Source: Gordionus sp. m RMFG-2023 | Lineage: Eukaryota; Nematomorpha; Gordioida; Chordodea; Parachordodidae | Assembly: GCF_954871325.1 (NCBI RefSeq) | Contig: NC_088775.1 | Span: forward strand, 51,685,561 to 51,749,560 | Length of the DNA: 64,000 nucleotides | Reading direction: 5' to 3' | Shown: piece after piece, positions 45,592 to 58,248 of the stretch | Layout: every line of letters starts with the position of its first letter | How positions within the stretch are numbered: the first letter of the stretch is position 1 | Notes under the pieces: generated by a model | Database searches by the model: none | Told to the model about the DNA's origin: nothing | Seen by the model: only the letters and a program-made list of their open reading frames with translations | Position numbers and translations under genes: made by a program

Positions 45592-46006
45592 TTTAGTATA
45601 TATGTCGTATTGGGATTCGGAATCAGTGGGGATTCGGAATCTTTTGATTTTAAATCCTTTATCGAGAGCGATTTAAAACATTTTAAAGTTCGATTTTAAC
45701 CGGAAATGTATTCTAGCATGGGTAGAATACCCAAATTGTAAATTTCAAACAATTTTGCCATGAACTTTAGAACTACTTCTAATTTATATTAATTTTTATA
45801 TGGATTTTTCATATAAATTAAAAAAATACCTAAATGTCTATCGCTGAAATTGGCTGAAATTTATAGGGTAAATACTCTACACATGCTGAAATTCAATTCC
45901 TGTAAAATCAGATTTTTAAAATCCAAAAATCGTCCATAGTAAATGATTTAAAAGTGAGAGATGCCGAATCCCCACCGATTCCGAAACCGCATACGACATA
46001 TATATT
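45592..46006. mobile_element. 415-bp fully palindromic MITE
   Basis: The left half pairs with the right half over its whole length: TATATGTCGTA with TACGACATATA at the ends, GGAATCAGTGGGGATTCGG with CCGAATCCCCACCGATTCC, and GCATGGGTAGAATACCC with the complement of 45867-45885. Flanked by the 12-bp direct repeat TTTTGAAATTAT (45580-45591 and 46007-46018). Sits in the left arm of the 18-kb hAT. Confidence 0.8.
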
Positions 46007-46187
46007 TTTTGAAATTATCATATTACTTTCCATTATTTTTAAATTATATTAATATAATATTTTGTTGGAAAACACTTAAATTTCTGTGCAGATGATATTA
46101 GTATTATATATGTTAAATGTTTAGATGCAAGAATGGAGTTCAACTAAAAAGATGCACTAAATAAAAATGATCTTTTACACTCAACAT

Positions 46188-47176
46188 TTATTTTTTTTAA
46201 ATTTTTTAACGTACAACGGTAGAGAATTTTTTTATCTTCCTAATGATGCCTCAAATTATGCTTTATCTTTATTATTTATTTCGGAAATCAAATTTTAAAC
46301 CTTGACGCCATATCTTTAACGGTCAATGCTGGAAAACGATAATAGTACAAATCGAGTTTGAAACGGTACAAATCGGGTACAAATCAATCCCGTTTTAAAA
46401 ATTTAAAAAATCTCAAATTTTGAATATGGGGGGGGGGGCTAACTTTACGCTATAATATAAGGTTTAAAATTTGATTTCCGAAATAAATAATGAAGATAAA
46501 GCTTAATTTGAGGAATCATTAGGAAGAGAAAAAAATTCTCTACCGTTGTGCGTTAAAAAAATTTTTTAAAAAAATAAATGTTAAGAGTTTTTTATTTTTA
46601 GCGCCATATCTTTAACAGTCAATAGCTGGAAAACGGTATTGGTACAAATCGGGTTTGAAACGGTACAAATCGGGTACAAATCAATCCCGTTTTAAAAATT
46701 TGAAAAATCTCAAATTTTGAATATTGGGGGGGGGGGGGGGGCTAACTTCACGCTATAATATAAGGTTTAAAATTTGATTTCCGAAATAAATAATGAAGAT
46801 AAAGCTTAATTTGAGGCATCATTAGGAAGAGAAAAAAATTCTCTACCGTTGTACGTTAAAAAAATTTTTAAAAAAATAAATGTTGAGTGTTTTTAATTTT
46901 TGGCGCCATATTTTCAACGGTCAATAGCTGGAAAACGGTGATGGTACAAATCGAACTGAAAACGGTACAAATCATTCTCTATCGACCTATTCACTTTTTA
47001 TTTTTAAGTTCAAAAGTTGGGGGGCTGTCGTGAAGTTGGCCCAACATTTTGTTCTTTGAATATCTCAAAAACGGTGATGGTACAAATCGAACTGAAAACG
47101 GTACAAATCGGGTACTAATCACACCAACTAATAAACCATTGAAAATCAAAAATTGCGGGGCCAACTTCACGGACCT
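46188..47176. mobile_element. Second copy of the G-tract foldback, left end missing
   Basis: Shares the 290-bp unit of 16063-17866 (units near 46430 and 46735, with G-runs of 11 and 16) and the right end CCAACTTCACGGACCT. The left TIR is absent; the copy begins at CACTCAACATTT. The bases after the right end (CCATCTGGG) would be the 9-bp duplication, but the left partner is lost. Confidence 0.75.
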
Positions 47177-47986
47177 CCATCTGGGAAATACATTTTTTAT
47201 ACCTTAACATTTGATTTTTTTTTATAAATATAAATAAAAAAACATTAAATAATAAATAAATGTATCCCAAATTTATAAAAAGGGGGGTTTTATATTTTAT
47301 TTTTTATTCATTTTTCTTCTATAACATTAATTCGGGTAGGTCTATAAGTCGAAAGGCTGCATGATACGAAAGGCTAAAAAATAATATTGAAAATAAAAAT
47401 AACAAAGAAAATGATTAATGTGTAATTTGATTGATTTATTGCTTTTTTTACGAGAAAAATATTATAATAACATTACATTATAATATATTAAAAAAATGGA
47501 AATTTTAAGATCTTTTCAATTTTTTTATTAATTCTTTGAAATAAATTACGGTTTTAATTTTATTTAATTTTATTAATTTTTAATTTATATTTTTAATTTA
47601 TATTTTTAATTAAATTATATTTATTTATTTAAAAAAAATGGAATATAATATATTAAAAAAATGGAAATTTTAAGATCTTTTCAATTTTTTTATTAATTCT
47701 TTGAAATAAATTGCGGTTTTATTTTTATTTTTATTTAATTTTTATTTTTAATTAAATTATATTTGGTTATTTTAAAAAAATGGATTATAATATTTCAATT
47801 TTTTTATTAATTCTTTGAAATAAATTGCGATTATAATTTTATTTAATTTCATTAATTTTTAATTTATTTAAATTATTTGGTTATTTTAAAATAATGGAAT
47901 TTTTAAAATTATATGTATATTCTATTTAAGTTTTTTTTCAAAACTAAATTGATAGTAAGTATAACGATATTGTGAGTACTGGATTA

Positions 47987-50900
47987 GGGAAAAGGCTAAC
48001 ATCTTATATGCAATTTTGAATATTTTTATATCATTCTACTCAGAATTAAATTTCCTATCTAAATATGCTTTGATGTATTTTTTCACGTTTCCGGTTCAAA
48101 AAATAACATTTTTGTCGCGAAAACGTTCGAAGGGAAAAGGCTAACATCTTAAGTTTAATTTTATAAATTTTTATATCATTGAACTCAGAATTAAATTTCC
48201 TATCTAAATATGCTTTGATGTAATTTTTTACGTTATCGGTTCAAAAAATAAATTTTAAAAATTTTTTTGTGGTAAAAACGTTGGAAGGGAAAAGGCTAAC
48301 ATCTTATATGCAATTTTAAATATTTTTATATCATTCTACTCAGAATTAAATTTCCTATCCAATTATGCTTAGATGTATTTTTTTACGTTTCCGGTTCAAA
48401 AAATAACATTTTTGTCGCGAAAACGTTCGAAGGGAAAAGGCTAACATCTTAAGTTTAATTTTATAAATTTTTATATCATTGAACTCAGAATTAAATTTCC
48501 TATCTAAATATGCTTTGATGTATTTTTTTACGTTATTGGTTCAAAAAATAAATTTTAAAAATTTTTTTGTGGTAAAAACGTTGGAAGGGAAAAGACTAAC
48601 ATCTTATATGCAATTTTGAATATTTTTATATCATTCTACTCAGAATTAAATTTCCTATCCAATTATGCTTAGATGTATTTTTTTACGTTTTCGGTTCAAA
48701 AAATAACATTTTTGTCGCGAAAACGTTCGAAGGGAAAAGGCTAACATCTTTAGTTTAATTTTATAAATTTTTATATCATTGAACTCAGAATTAAATTTCC
48801 TATCTAAATATGCTTTGATGTATTTTTTTATGTTATTGGTTCAAAAAATAAATTTTAAAAATTTTTTTGTGGTAAAAACGTTGGAAGGGAAAATGCTAAC
48901 ATCTTATATGCAATTTTGAATATTTTTATATCATTCTACTCAGAATTAAATTTCCTATCCAATTATGCTTAGATGTATTTTTTTACGTTTCCGGTTCAAA
49001 AATAACATTTTTGTCGCGAAAACGTTCGAAGGGAAAAGGCTAACATCTTTAGTTTAATTCTATAAATTTTTATATCATTGAACTCAGAATTAAATTTCCT
49101 ATCTAAATATGCTTTGATGTAATTTTTTACGTTATCGGTTCAAAAAATAAATTTTAATAATTTTTTTGTGGTAAAAACGTTGGAAGGGAAAAGGCTAACA
49201 TCTTATATGCAATTTTGAATATTTTTATATCATTCTACTCAGAATTAAATTTCCTATCCAATTATGTTTAGATGTATTTTTTTACGTTTACTGTTCAAAA
49301 AATAACATTTTTGTCGCGAAAACGTTCGAAGGGAAGGCAAACATCTTTAGTTTAATTCTATAAATTTTTATATCATTGAACTCAGAATTAAATTTCCTAT
49401 CTAAATATGCTTTGATGTAATTTTTTACGTTATTGGTTCAAAAAATAAATTTTAAAAATTTTTTTGTGGTAAAAACGTTGGAAGGGAAAAGGCTAACATC
49501 TTATATGCAATTTTGAATATTTTTATATCATTCTACTCAGAATTAAATTTCCTATACAATTATGTTTAGATGTATTTTTTTACGTTTACGGTTCAAAAAA
49601 TAACATTTTTGTCGCGAAAACGTTCGAAGGGAAGGCAAACATCTTTAGTTTAATTCTATAAATTTTTATATCATTGAACTCAGAATTAAATTTCCTATCT
49701 AAATATGCTTTGATGTAATTTTTTACGTTATCGGTTCAAAAAATAAATTTTAATAATTTTTTTGTGGTTAAAACGTTGGAAGGGAAAAGGCTAGCATCTT
49801 ATATGCAATTTTGAATATTTTTATATCATTCTACTCAGAATTAAATTTCCTATCCAATTATGCTTAGATGTATTTTTTTACGTTTCCGGTTCAAAAAATA
49901 ACATTTTTGTCGCGAAAACGTTCGAAGGGAAAAGGCTAACATCTTAAGTTTAATTTTATAAATTTTTATATCATTGAACTCAGAATTAAATTTCCTATCT
50001 AAATATGCTTTGATGTATTTTTTTACGTTATTGGTTCAAAAAATAAATTTTAAAAATTTTTTTGTGGTAAAACGTTGGAAGGGAAAAGGCTAACATCTTA
50101 TATGCAATTTTGAATATTTTTATATCATTCTACTCAGAATTAAATTTCCTATACAATTATGCTTAGATGTATTTTTTTACGTTTCCGGTTCAAAAAATAA
50201 CATTTTTGTCGCGAAAACGTTCGAAGGGAAAAGGCTAACATCTTAAGTTTAATTTTATAAATTTTTATATCATTGAACTCAGAATTAAATTTCCTATCTA
50301 AATATGCTTTGATGTAATTTTTTACGTTATCGGTTCAAAAAATAAGATTTAAAAATTTTTTTGTGGTAAAAACGTTGGAAGGGAAAAGGCTAACATCTTA
50401 TATGCAATTTTGAATATTTTTATATCATTCTACTCAGAATTAAATTTCCTATCCAATTATGCTTAGATGTATTTTTTTACGTTTTCGGTTCAAAAAATAA
50501 CATTTTTGTCGCGAAAACGTTCGAAGGGAAAAGGCTAACATCTTTAGTTTAATTTTATAAATTTTTATATCATTGAACTCAGAATTAAATTTACTATCTA
50601 AATATGCTTTGATGTATTTTTTTATGTTATTGTTTCAAAAAATAAATTTTAAAAATTTTTTTGTGGTAAAAACGTTGGAAGGGAAAAGGCTAACATCTTA
50701 TATGCAATTTTGAATATTATCATTCTACTCAGAATTAAATTTCCTATCCAATTATGCTTAGATGTATTTTTTTACGTTTCCGGTTCAAAAATAACATTTT
50801 TGTCGCGAAAACGTTCGAAGGGAAAAGGCTAACATCTTTAGTTTAATTCTATAAATTTTTATATCATTGAACTCAGAATTAAATTTCCTATCTAAATATG

Positions 50901-51147
50901 CTTTGATGTAATTTTTTACGTTATCGGTTCAAAAAATAAATTTTAATAATTTTTTTGTGGTAAAAACGTTGGAAGGGAAAAGGCTAACATCTTATATGCA
51001 ATTTTGAATATTTTTATATCATTCTACTCAGAATTAAATTTCCTATCTAAATATGCGTTGATGTAATTTTTTACGTTATCGGTTCAAAAAATAAATTTTA
51101 ATAATTTTTTTGTGGTAAAAACGTTGGAAGGGAAAAGGCTAACATCT
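47987..51147 (+). repeat. Left satellite array, 300-bp dimer, about 10.5 copies
   Basis: The dimer is made of two related monomers of about 150 bp. Monomer A has ATCATTCTACTCAGAATTAA, ATCCAATTATGCTTAGATGT and TTTTTGTCGCGAAAACGTTC. Monomer B has ATCATTGAACTCAGAATTAA, ATCTAAATATGCTTTGATGT and TTTTGTGGTAAAAACGTTGG. Both begin GAAGGGAAAAGGCTAACATC. Spacing is exactly 300 bp in most repeats (for example 48131, 48431, 48731). Confidence 0.95.
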
Positions 51148-51184
51148 GAGTAGAATGATATAAAAATATTCAAAATTGCATATA

Positions 51185-54100
51185 AGATGTTAGCCTTTTC
51201 CCTTCCAACGTTTTTACCACAAAAAAATTTTTAAAATTTATTTTTTGAACCAATAACGTAAAAAAATACATCAAATCATATTTAGATAGGAAATTTAATT
51301 CTGAGTTCAATGATATAAAAATTTATAAAATTAAACTAAAGATGTTAGCCTTTTCCCTTCGAACGTTTTCGCGACAAAAATGTTATTTTTTGAACCGAAA
51401 ACGTAAAAAAATACATCTAAGCATAATTGGATAGGAAATTTAATTCTGAGTAGAATGATATAAAAATATTCAAAATTGCATATAAGATGTTAGCCTTTTC
51501 CCTTCCAACGTTTTTACCACAAAAAATTTTTTAAAATTTATTTTTTGAACCAATAACGTAAAAAAATACATCAAAGCATATTTAGATAGGAAATTTAATT
51601 CTGAGTTCAATGATATAAAAATTTATAAAATTAAACTAAAGATGTTAGAATTTTCCCTTCGAACGTTTTCGCGACAAAAATGTTATTTTTTGAACCGGAA
51701 ACGTAAAAGAATACATCTAAGCATAATTGGATAGGAAATTTAATTCTGAGTAGAATGATATAAAAATATTCAAAATTGCATATAAGATGTTAGCCTTTTC
51801 CCTTCCAACGTTTTTATCACAAAAAAATTATTAAAATTTATTTTTTGAACCGATAACGTAAAAAATTACATCAAAGCATATTTAGATAGGAAATTTAATT
51901 CTGAGTTCAATGATATAAAAATTTATAAAATTAAACTTAAGATGTTAGCCTTTTCCCTTCGAACGTTTTCGCGACAAAAATGTTATTTTTTGAACCGGAA
52001 ACGTAAAAAAATACATCTAAGCATAATTGGATAGGAAATTTAATTCTGAGTAGAATGATATAAAAATATTCAAAATTGCATATAAGATGTTAGCCTTTTC
52101 CCTTCCAACGTTTTTATCACAAAAAAATTATTAAAATTTATTTTTTGAACCGATAACGTAAAAAATTACATCAAAGCATATTTAGATAGGAAATTTAATT
52201 CTGAGTTCAATGATATAAAAATTTATAAAATTAAACTTAAGATGTTAGCCTTTTCCCTTCGAACGTTTTCGCGACAAAAATGTTATTTTTTGAACCGGAA
52301 ACGTAAAAAAATACATCTAAGCATAATTGGATAGGAAATTTAATTCTGAGTAGAATGATATAAAAATATTCAAAATTGCATATAAGATGTTAGCCTTTTC
52401 CCTTCCAACGTTTTTATCACAAAAAAATTATTAAAATTTATTTTTTGAACCGATAACGTAAAAAATTACATCAAAGCATATTTAAATAGGAAATTTAATT
52501 CTGAATTCAATGATATAAAAATTTATAAAATTAAACTAAAGATGTTAGCCTTTTCCCTTCGAACGTTTTCGCGACAAAAATGTTATTTTTTAAACCGGAA
52601 ACGTAAAAAAATACATCTAAGCATAATTGGATAGGAAATTTAATTCTGAGTAGAATGATATAAAAATATTCAAAATTGCATATAAGATGTTAGTCTTTTC
52701 CCTTCCAACGTTTTTACCACAAAAAAATTTTTTAAATTTATTTTTTGAACCAATAACGTAAAAAAATACATCAAAGCATATTTAGATAGGAAATTTAATT
52801 CTGAGTTCAATGATATAAAAATTTATAAAATTAAACTTAAGATGTTAGCCTTTTCCCTTCGAACGTTTTCGCGACAAAAATGTTATTTTTTGAACCGGAA
52901 ACGTAAAAAAATACATCTAAGCATAATTGGATAGGAAATTTAATTCTGAGTAGAATGATATAAAAATATTTAAAATTGCATATAAGATGTTAGTCTTTTC
53001 CCTTCCAACGTTTTTACCACAAAAAAATTTTTAAAATTTATTTTTTGAACCGATAACGTAAAAAATTACATCAAAGCATATTTATATAGGAAATTTAATT
53101 CTGAGTTCAATGATATAAAAATTTATAAAATTAAACTTAAGATGTTAGCCTTTTCCCTTCGAACGTTTTCGCGACAAAAATGTTATTTTTTGAACCGGAA
53201 ACGTAAAAAAATACATCTAAGCATAATTGGATAGGAAATTTAATTCTGAGTAGAATGATATAAAAATATTCAAAATTGCATATAAGATGTTAGCCTTTTC
53301 CCTTCCAACGTTTTTATCACAAAAAAATTATTAAAATTTATTTTTTGAACCGATAACGTATAAAATTACATCAAAGCATATTTAGATAGGAAATTTAATT
53401 CTGAGTTCAATGATATAAAAATTTATAAAATTAAACTTAAGATGTTAGCCTTTTCCCTTCGAACGTTTTCGCGACAAAAATGTTATTTTTTGAACCGGAA
53501 ACGTAAAAAAATACATCTAAGCATAATTGGATAGGAAATTTAATTCTGAGTAGAATGATATAAAAATATTCAAAATTGCATATAAGATGTTAGCCTTTTC
53601 CCTTCCAACGTTTTTATCACAAAAAAATTATTAAAATTTATTTTTTGAACCGATAACGTAAAAAATTACATCAAAGCATATTTAGATAGGAAATTTAATT
53701 CTGAATTCAATGATATAAAAATTTATAAAATTAAACTAAAGATGTTAGCCTTTTCCCTTCGAACGTTTTCGCGACAAAAATGTTATTTTTTGAACCGGAA
53801 ACGTAAAAAAATACATCTAAGCATAATTGGATAGGAAATTTAATTCTGAGTAGAATGATATAAAAATATTCAAAATTGCATATAAGATGTTAGTCTTTTC
53901 CCTTCCAACGTTTTTACCACAAAAAAATTTTTTAAATTTATTTTTTGAACCAATAACGTAAAAAAATACATCAAAGCATATTTAGATAGGAAATTTAATT
54001 CTGAGTTCAATGATATAAAAATTTATAAAATTAAACTTAAGATGTTAGCCTTTTCCCTTCGAACGTTTTCGCGACAAAAATGTTATTTTTTGAACCGGAA

Positions 54101-56607
54101 ACGTAAAAAAATACATCTAAGCATAATTGGATAGGAAATTTAATTCTGAGTAGAATGATATAAAAATATTTAAAATTGCATATAAGATGTTAGTCTTTTC
54201 CCTTCCAACGTTTTTACCACAAAAAAATTTTTAAAATTTATTTTTTGAACCGATAACGTAAAAAATTACATCAAAGCATATTTATATAGGAAATTTAATT
54301 CTGAGTTCAATGATATAAAAATTTATAAAATTAAACTTAAGATGTTAGCCTTTTCCCTTCGAACGTTTTCGCGACAAAAATGTTATTTTTTGAACCGGAA
54401 ACGTAAAAAAATACCTCTAAGCATAATTGGATAGGAAATTTAATTCTGAGTAGAATGATATAAAAATATTCAAAATTGCATATAAGATGTTAGCCTTTTC
54501 CCTTCCAACGTTTTTACCACAAAAAAATTATTAAAATTTATTTTTTGAACCGATAACGTAAAAAATTACATCAAAGCATATTTAGATAGGAAATTTAATT
54601 CTGAGTTCAATGATATAAAAATTTATAAAATTAAACTAAAGATGTTAGCCTTTTCCCTTCGAACGTTTTCGCGACAAAAATGTTATTTTTTGAACCGGAA
54701 ACGTAAAAAAATACATCTAAGCATAATTGGATAGGAAATTTAATTCTGAGTAGAATGATATAAAAATATTCAAAATTGCATATAAGATGTTAGTCTTTTC
54801 CCTTCCAACGTTTTTACCACAAAAAAATTTTTTAAATTTATTTTTTGAACCAATAACGTAAAAAAATACATCAAATCAAAGCATATTTAGATAGAAAATT
54901 TAATTCTGAGTTCAATGATATAAAAATTTATAAAATTAAACTTAAGATGTTAGCCTTTTCCCTTCGAACGTTTTCGCGACAAAAATGTTATTTTTTGAAC
55001 CGGAAACGTAAAAAAATACATCTAAGCATAATTGGATAGGAAATTTAATTCTGAGTAGAATGATATAAAAATATTAAAAATTGCATATAAGATGTTAGCC
55101 TTTTCCCTTCCAACGTTTTTACCACAAAAAAATTTTTAAAATTTATTTTTTGAACCGATAACGTAAAAAATTACATCAAAGCATATTTAGATAGGAAATT
55201 TAATTCTGAGTTCAATGATATAAAAATTTATAAAATTAAACTTAAGATGTTAGCCTTTTCTCTTCGAACGTTTTCGCGACAAAAATGTTATTTTTTGAAC
55301 CGGAAACGTAAAAAAATACCTCTAAGCATAACTGGATAGGAAATTTAATTCTGAGTAAAATGATATAAAAATATTCAAAATTGCATATAAGATGTTAGCC
55401 TTTTCCCTTCCAACGTTTTTACCACAAAAAAATTATTAAAATTTATTTTTTGAACCGATAACGTAAAAAATTACATCAAAGCATATTTAGATAGGAAATT
55501 TAATTCTGAGTTCAATGATATAAAAATTTATAAAATTAAACTAAAGATGTTAGCCTTTTCCCTTCGAACGTTTTCGCGACAAAAATGTTATTTTTTGAAC
55601 CGAAAACGTAAAAAAATACATCTAAGCATAATTGGATAGGAAATTTAATTCTGAGTAGAATGATATAAAAATATTCAAAATTGCATATAAGATGTTAGCC
55701 TTTTCCCTTCCAACGTTTTTACCACAAAAAAATTTTTAAAATTTATTTTTTGAACCAATAACGTAAAAAATTACATCAAAGCATATTTAGATAGGAAATT
55801 TAATTCTGAGTTCAATGATATAAAAATTTATAGAATTAAACTAAAGATGTTTGCCTTTTCCCTTCGAACGTTTTCGCGACAAAAATGTTATTTTTTGAAC
55901 CGAAAACGTAAAAAAATACATCTAAGCATAATTGGATAGGAAATTTAATTCTGAGTAGAATGATATAAAAATATTCAAAATTGCATATAAGATGTTAGCC
56001 TTTTCCCTTCCAACGTTTTTACCACAAAAAATTTTTTAAAATTTATTTTTTGAACCAATAACGTAAAAAAATACATCAAAGCATATTTAGATAGGAAATT
56101 TAATTCTGAGTTCAATGATATAAAAATTTATAAAATTAAACTAAAGATGTTAGAATTTTCCCTTCGAACGTTTTCGCGACAAAAATGTTATTTTTTGAAC
56201 CGGAAACGTAAAAGAATACATCTAAGCATAATTGGATAGGAAATTTAATTCTGAGTAGAATGATATAAAAATATTCAAAATTGCATATAAGATGTTAGCC
56301 TTTTCCCTTCCAACGTTTTTACCACAAAAAAATTATTAAAATTTATTTTTTGAACCGATAACGTAAAAAATTACATCAAAGCATATTTAGATAGGAAATT
56401 TAATTCTGAGTTCAATGATATAAAAATTTATAGAATTAAACTAAAGATGTTAGCCTTTTCCCTTCGAACGTTTTCGCGACAAAAATGTTATTTTTGAACC
56501 GGAAACGTAAAAAAATACATCAAAGCATATTTAGATAGGAAATTTAATTCTGAGTAGAATGATATAAAAATATTCAAAATTGCATATAAGATGTTAGCCT
56601 TTTCCCT
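51185..56607 (-). repeat. Right satellite array, inverted, about 18 copies
   Basis: Same A/B dimer on the minus strand, phase-locked at 300 bp over 5.4 kb. Longer duplications are visible inside: 52381-53580 and 53581-54780 share rare variants at 1200-bp spacing (CTGAATTCAATGATAT, TAGTCTTTTCCC, TTTATATAGGAAAT), and 51481-51720 shares TAGAATTTTCCC and GTAAAAGAATAC with 56001-56220. Confidence 0.95.
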
Positions 56608-58248
56608 AATCCAGTACTCACAATATCGTTATACTTACTATCAATTTAGTTTTGAAAAAAAACTTAAATAGAATATACATATAATTTAAAAATTCCATTA
56701 TTTTAAAATAACCAAATAATTTAATTAAAAATATAAATTAAAAATTAATGAAATTAAATAAAATTATAATCGCAATTTATTTCAAAGAATTAATAAAAAA
56801 ATTGAAATATTATAATCCATTTTTTTAAAATAACCAAATATAATTTAATTAAAAATAAAAATTAAATAAAAATAAAAATAAAACCGCAATTTATTTCAAA
56901 GAATTAATAAAAAAATTGAAAAGATCTTAAAATTTCCATTTTTTTTAATATATTATATTCCATTTTTTTTAAATAAATAAATATAATTTAATTAAAAATA
57001 TAAATTAAAAATTAATAAAATTAAATAAAATTAAAACCGTAATTTATTTTAAAGAATTAATAAAAAAATTGAAAAGATCTTAAAATTTCCATTTTTTTAA
57101 TATATTATAATGTAATGTTATTATAATATTTTTCTCGTAAAAAAAGCAATAAATCAATCAAATTACACATTAATCATTTTCTTTGTTATTTTTATTTTTA
57201 ATATTATTTTTTAGCCTTTCGTATCATGCAGCCTTTCGACTTTTAGACCTTGCGCATTAATTCCTGATTTTTTTTTCAAAATATAATAAACAAGTTAAAA
57301 TATAAATAAAAATTTAAAAGGAAAACATAAAAGTTAAAGATAGCAAAATTTTTATTTTAATTTTATATAATGCTTTCAAGCCAAAATAAAAAAAATATTC
57401 TTAAAGATATCCTAAAGGAGCATTTTTTTAATAGATTCCTCTAAAAATTTAGCGACTTGCAGCATGTGTGACAAAAAGATGAAGTCGATACCATGTATGA
57501 TAAATTATTTAATATATTTTTCTAGCAAATCTTAAAAGGCACATAACGTCTCAGCACCCGACCATAATGAAAGCAGATGAATCTAATAGTTATTCGTCAT
57601 TCAATGCTAGAAATACAGCAAAAGAAAAATTCTAAAAAATTAAAATAGATAAATCAAAAGTATTTCAAAATATTTAAATGATACAATAAAAATCAATATT
57701 TATTTTTTAGGTTTTTGAATCCATAGTACGGTTGACTAAAGTTAATAATTTACCCATTAATATGGTCAATTATGAGGGCTTCCGTATTACTAGACCCCAT
57801 ATGTCATTCTCTTCAAATAAAAATAAATACTCGTTCAGTGGTCGACAAAATAAAATATACCGCATCCGAAATTAGATTACAAATTATACACGAATTAAAA
57901 AACAAGCTGATTTCTTTCAAAATTGATACAGCTACCAGATATAATAAATCAATATTAGGCATAAATGTTCAGTATATAAAAGATGGCCATATAGAAGTGT
58001 GAACACTTGGAATGATAGAACTTCTTAAAAATCATACAGGTGCTAACCTAAAAGAAGAGATACATACAATTTAAAAAAAATACCAACTTGATTTAAAACA
58101 AATTTATAGCATTACAGTGGATAACGGCGCGAATATGATTAAAATGGTTAATATTATTGCAAAAGATCAAAATGATTTATCAAATGTTGATGAAAACAAA
58201 TTCAGCGATATTTTTGATACTAGTGTAAGTGGTGAAGATAATATATGT

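Larger units (their letters stand above)
47334..57254. mobile_element. 9.9-kb satellite-armed foldback element with a 9-bp target duplication
   Basis: Left end GGGTAGGTCTATAAGTCG, right end the complement of CGCAAGGTCTAAAAGTCG, flanked by perfect CATTAATTC (47325-47333 and 57255-57263). Each arm has an outer unique-like part of about 650 bp (47334-47986; 56608-57254, containing TCTTTTCAATTTTTTTATTA units) and an inner satellite array. Orientation flips between about 51147 and 51185. The outermost satellite unit on both sides is the same hybrid of the two monomer types, and GAGTACTGGATTAGGG borders both arrays, showing that the arms are copies of one another. No coding. It lies inside the 18-kb hAT. 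Confidence 0.85.

Noticed and set aside
47987-56607. Centromeric satellite
   Set aside because: The dimeric higher-order form is suggestive, but the array is confined between matching transposon ends with a 9-bp duplication and flips orientation once in the middle.
57495-57525. A 31-bp intron between the Cys and His halves of the BED finger
   Set aside because: GTATGA to TTCTAG would join the domain in frame, but 31 bp is too short to accept without transcripts. A decay deletion or shifted frame is as likely.
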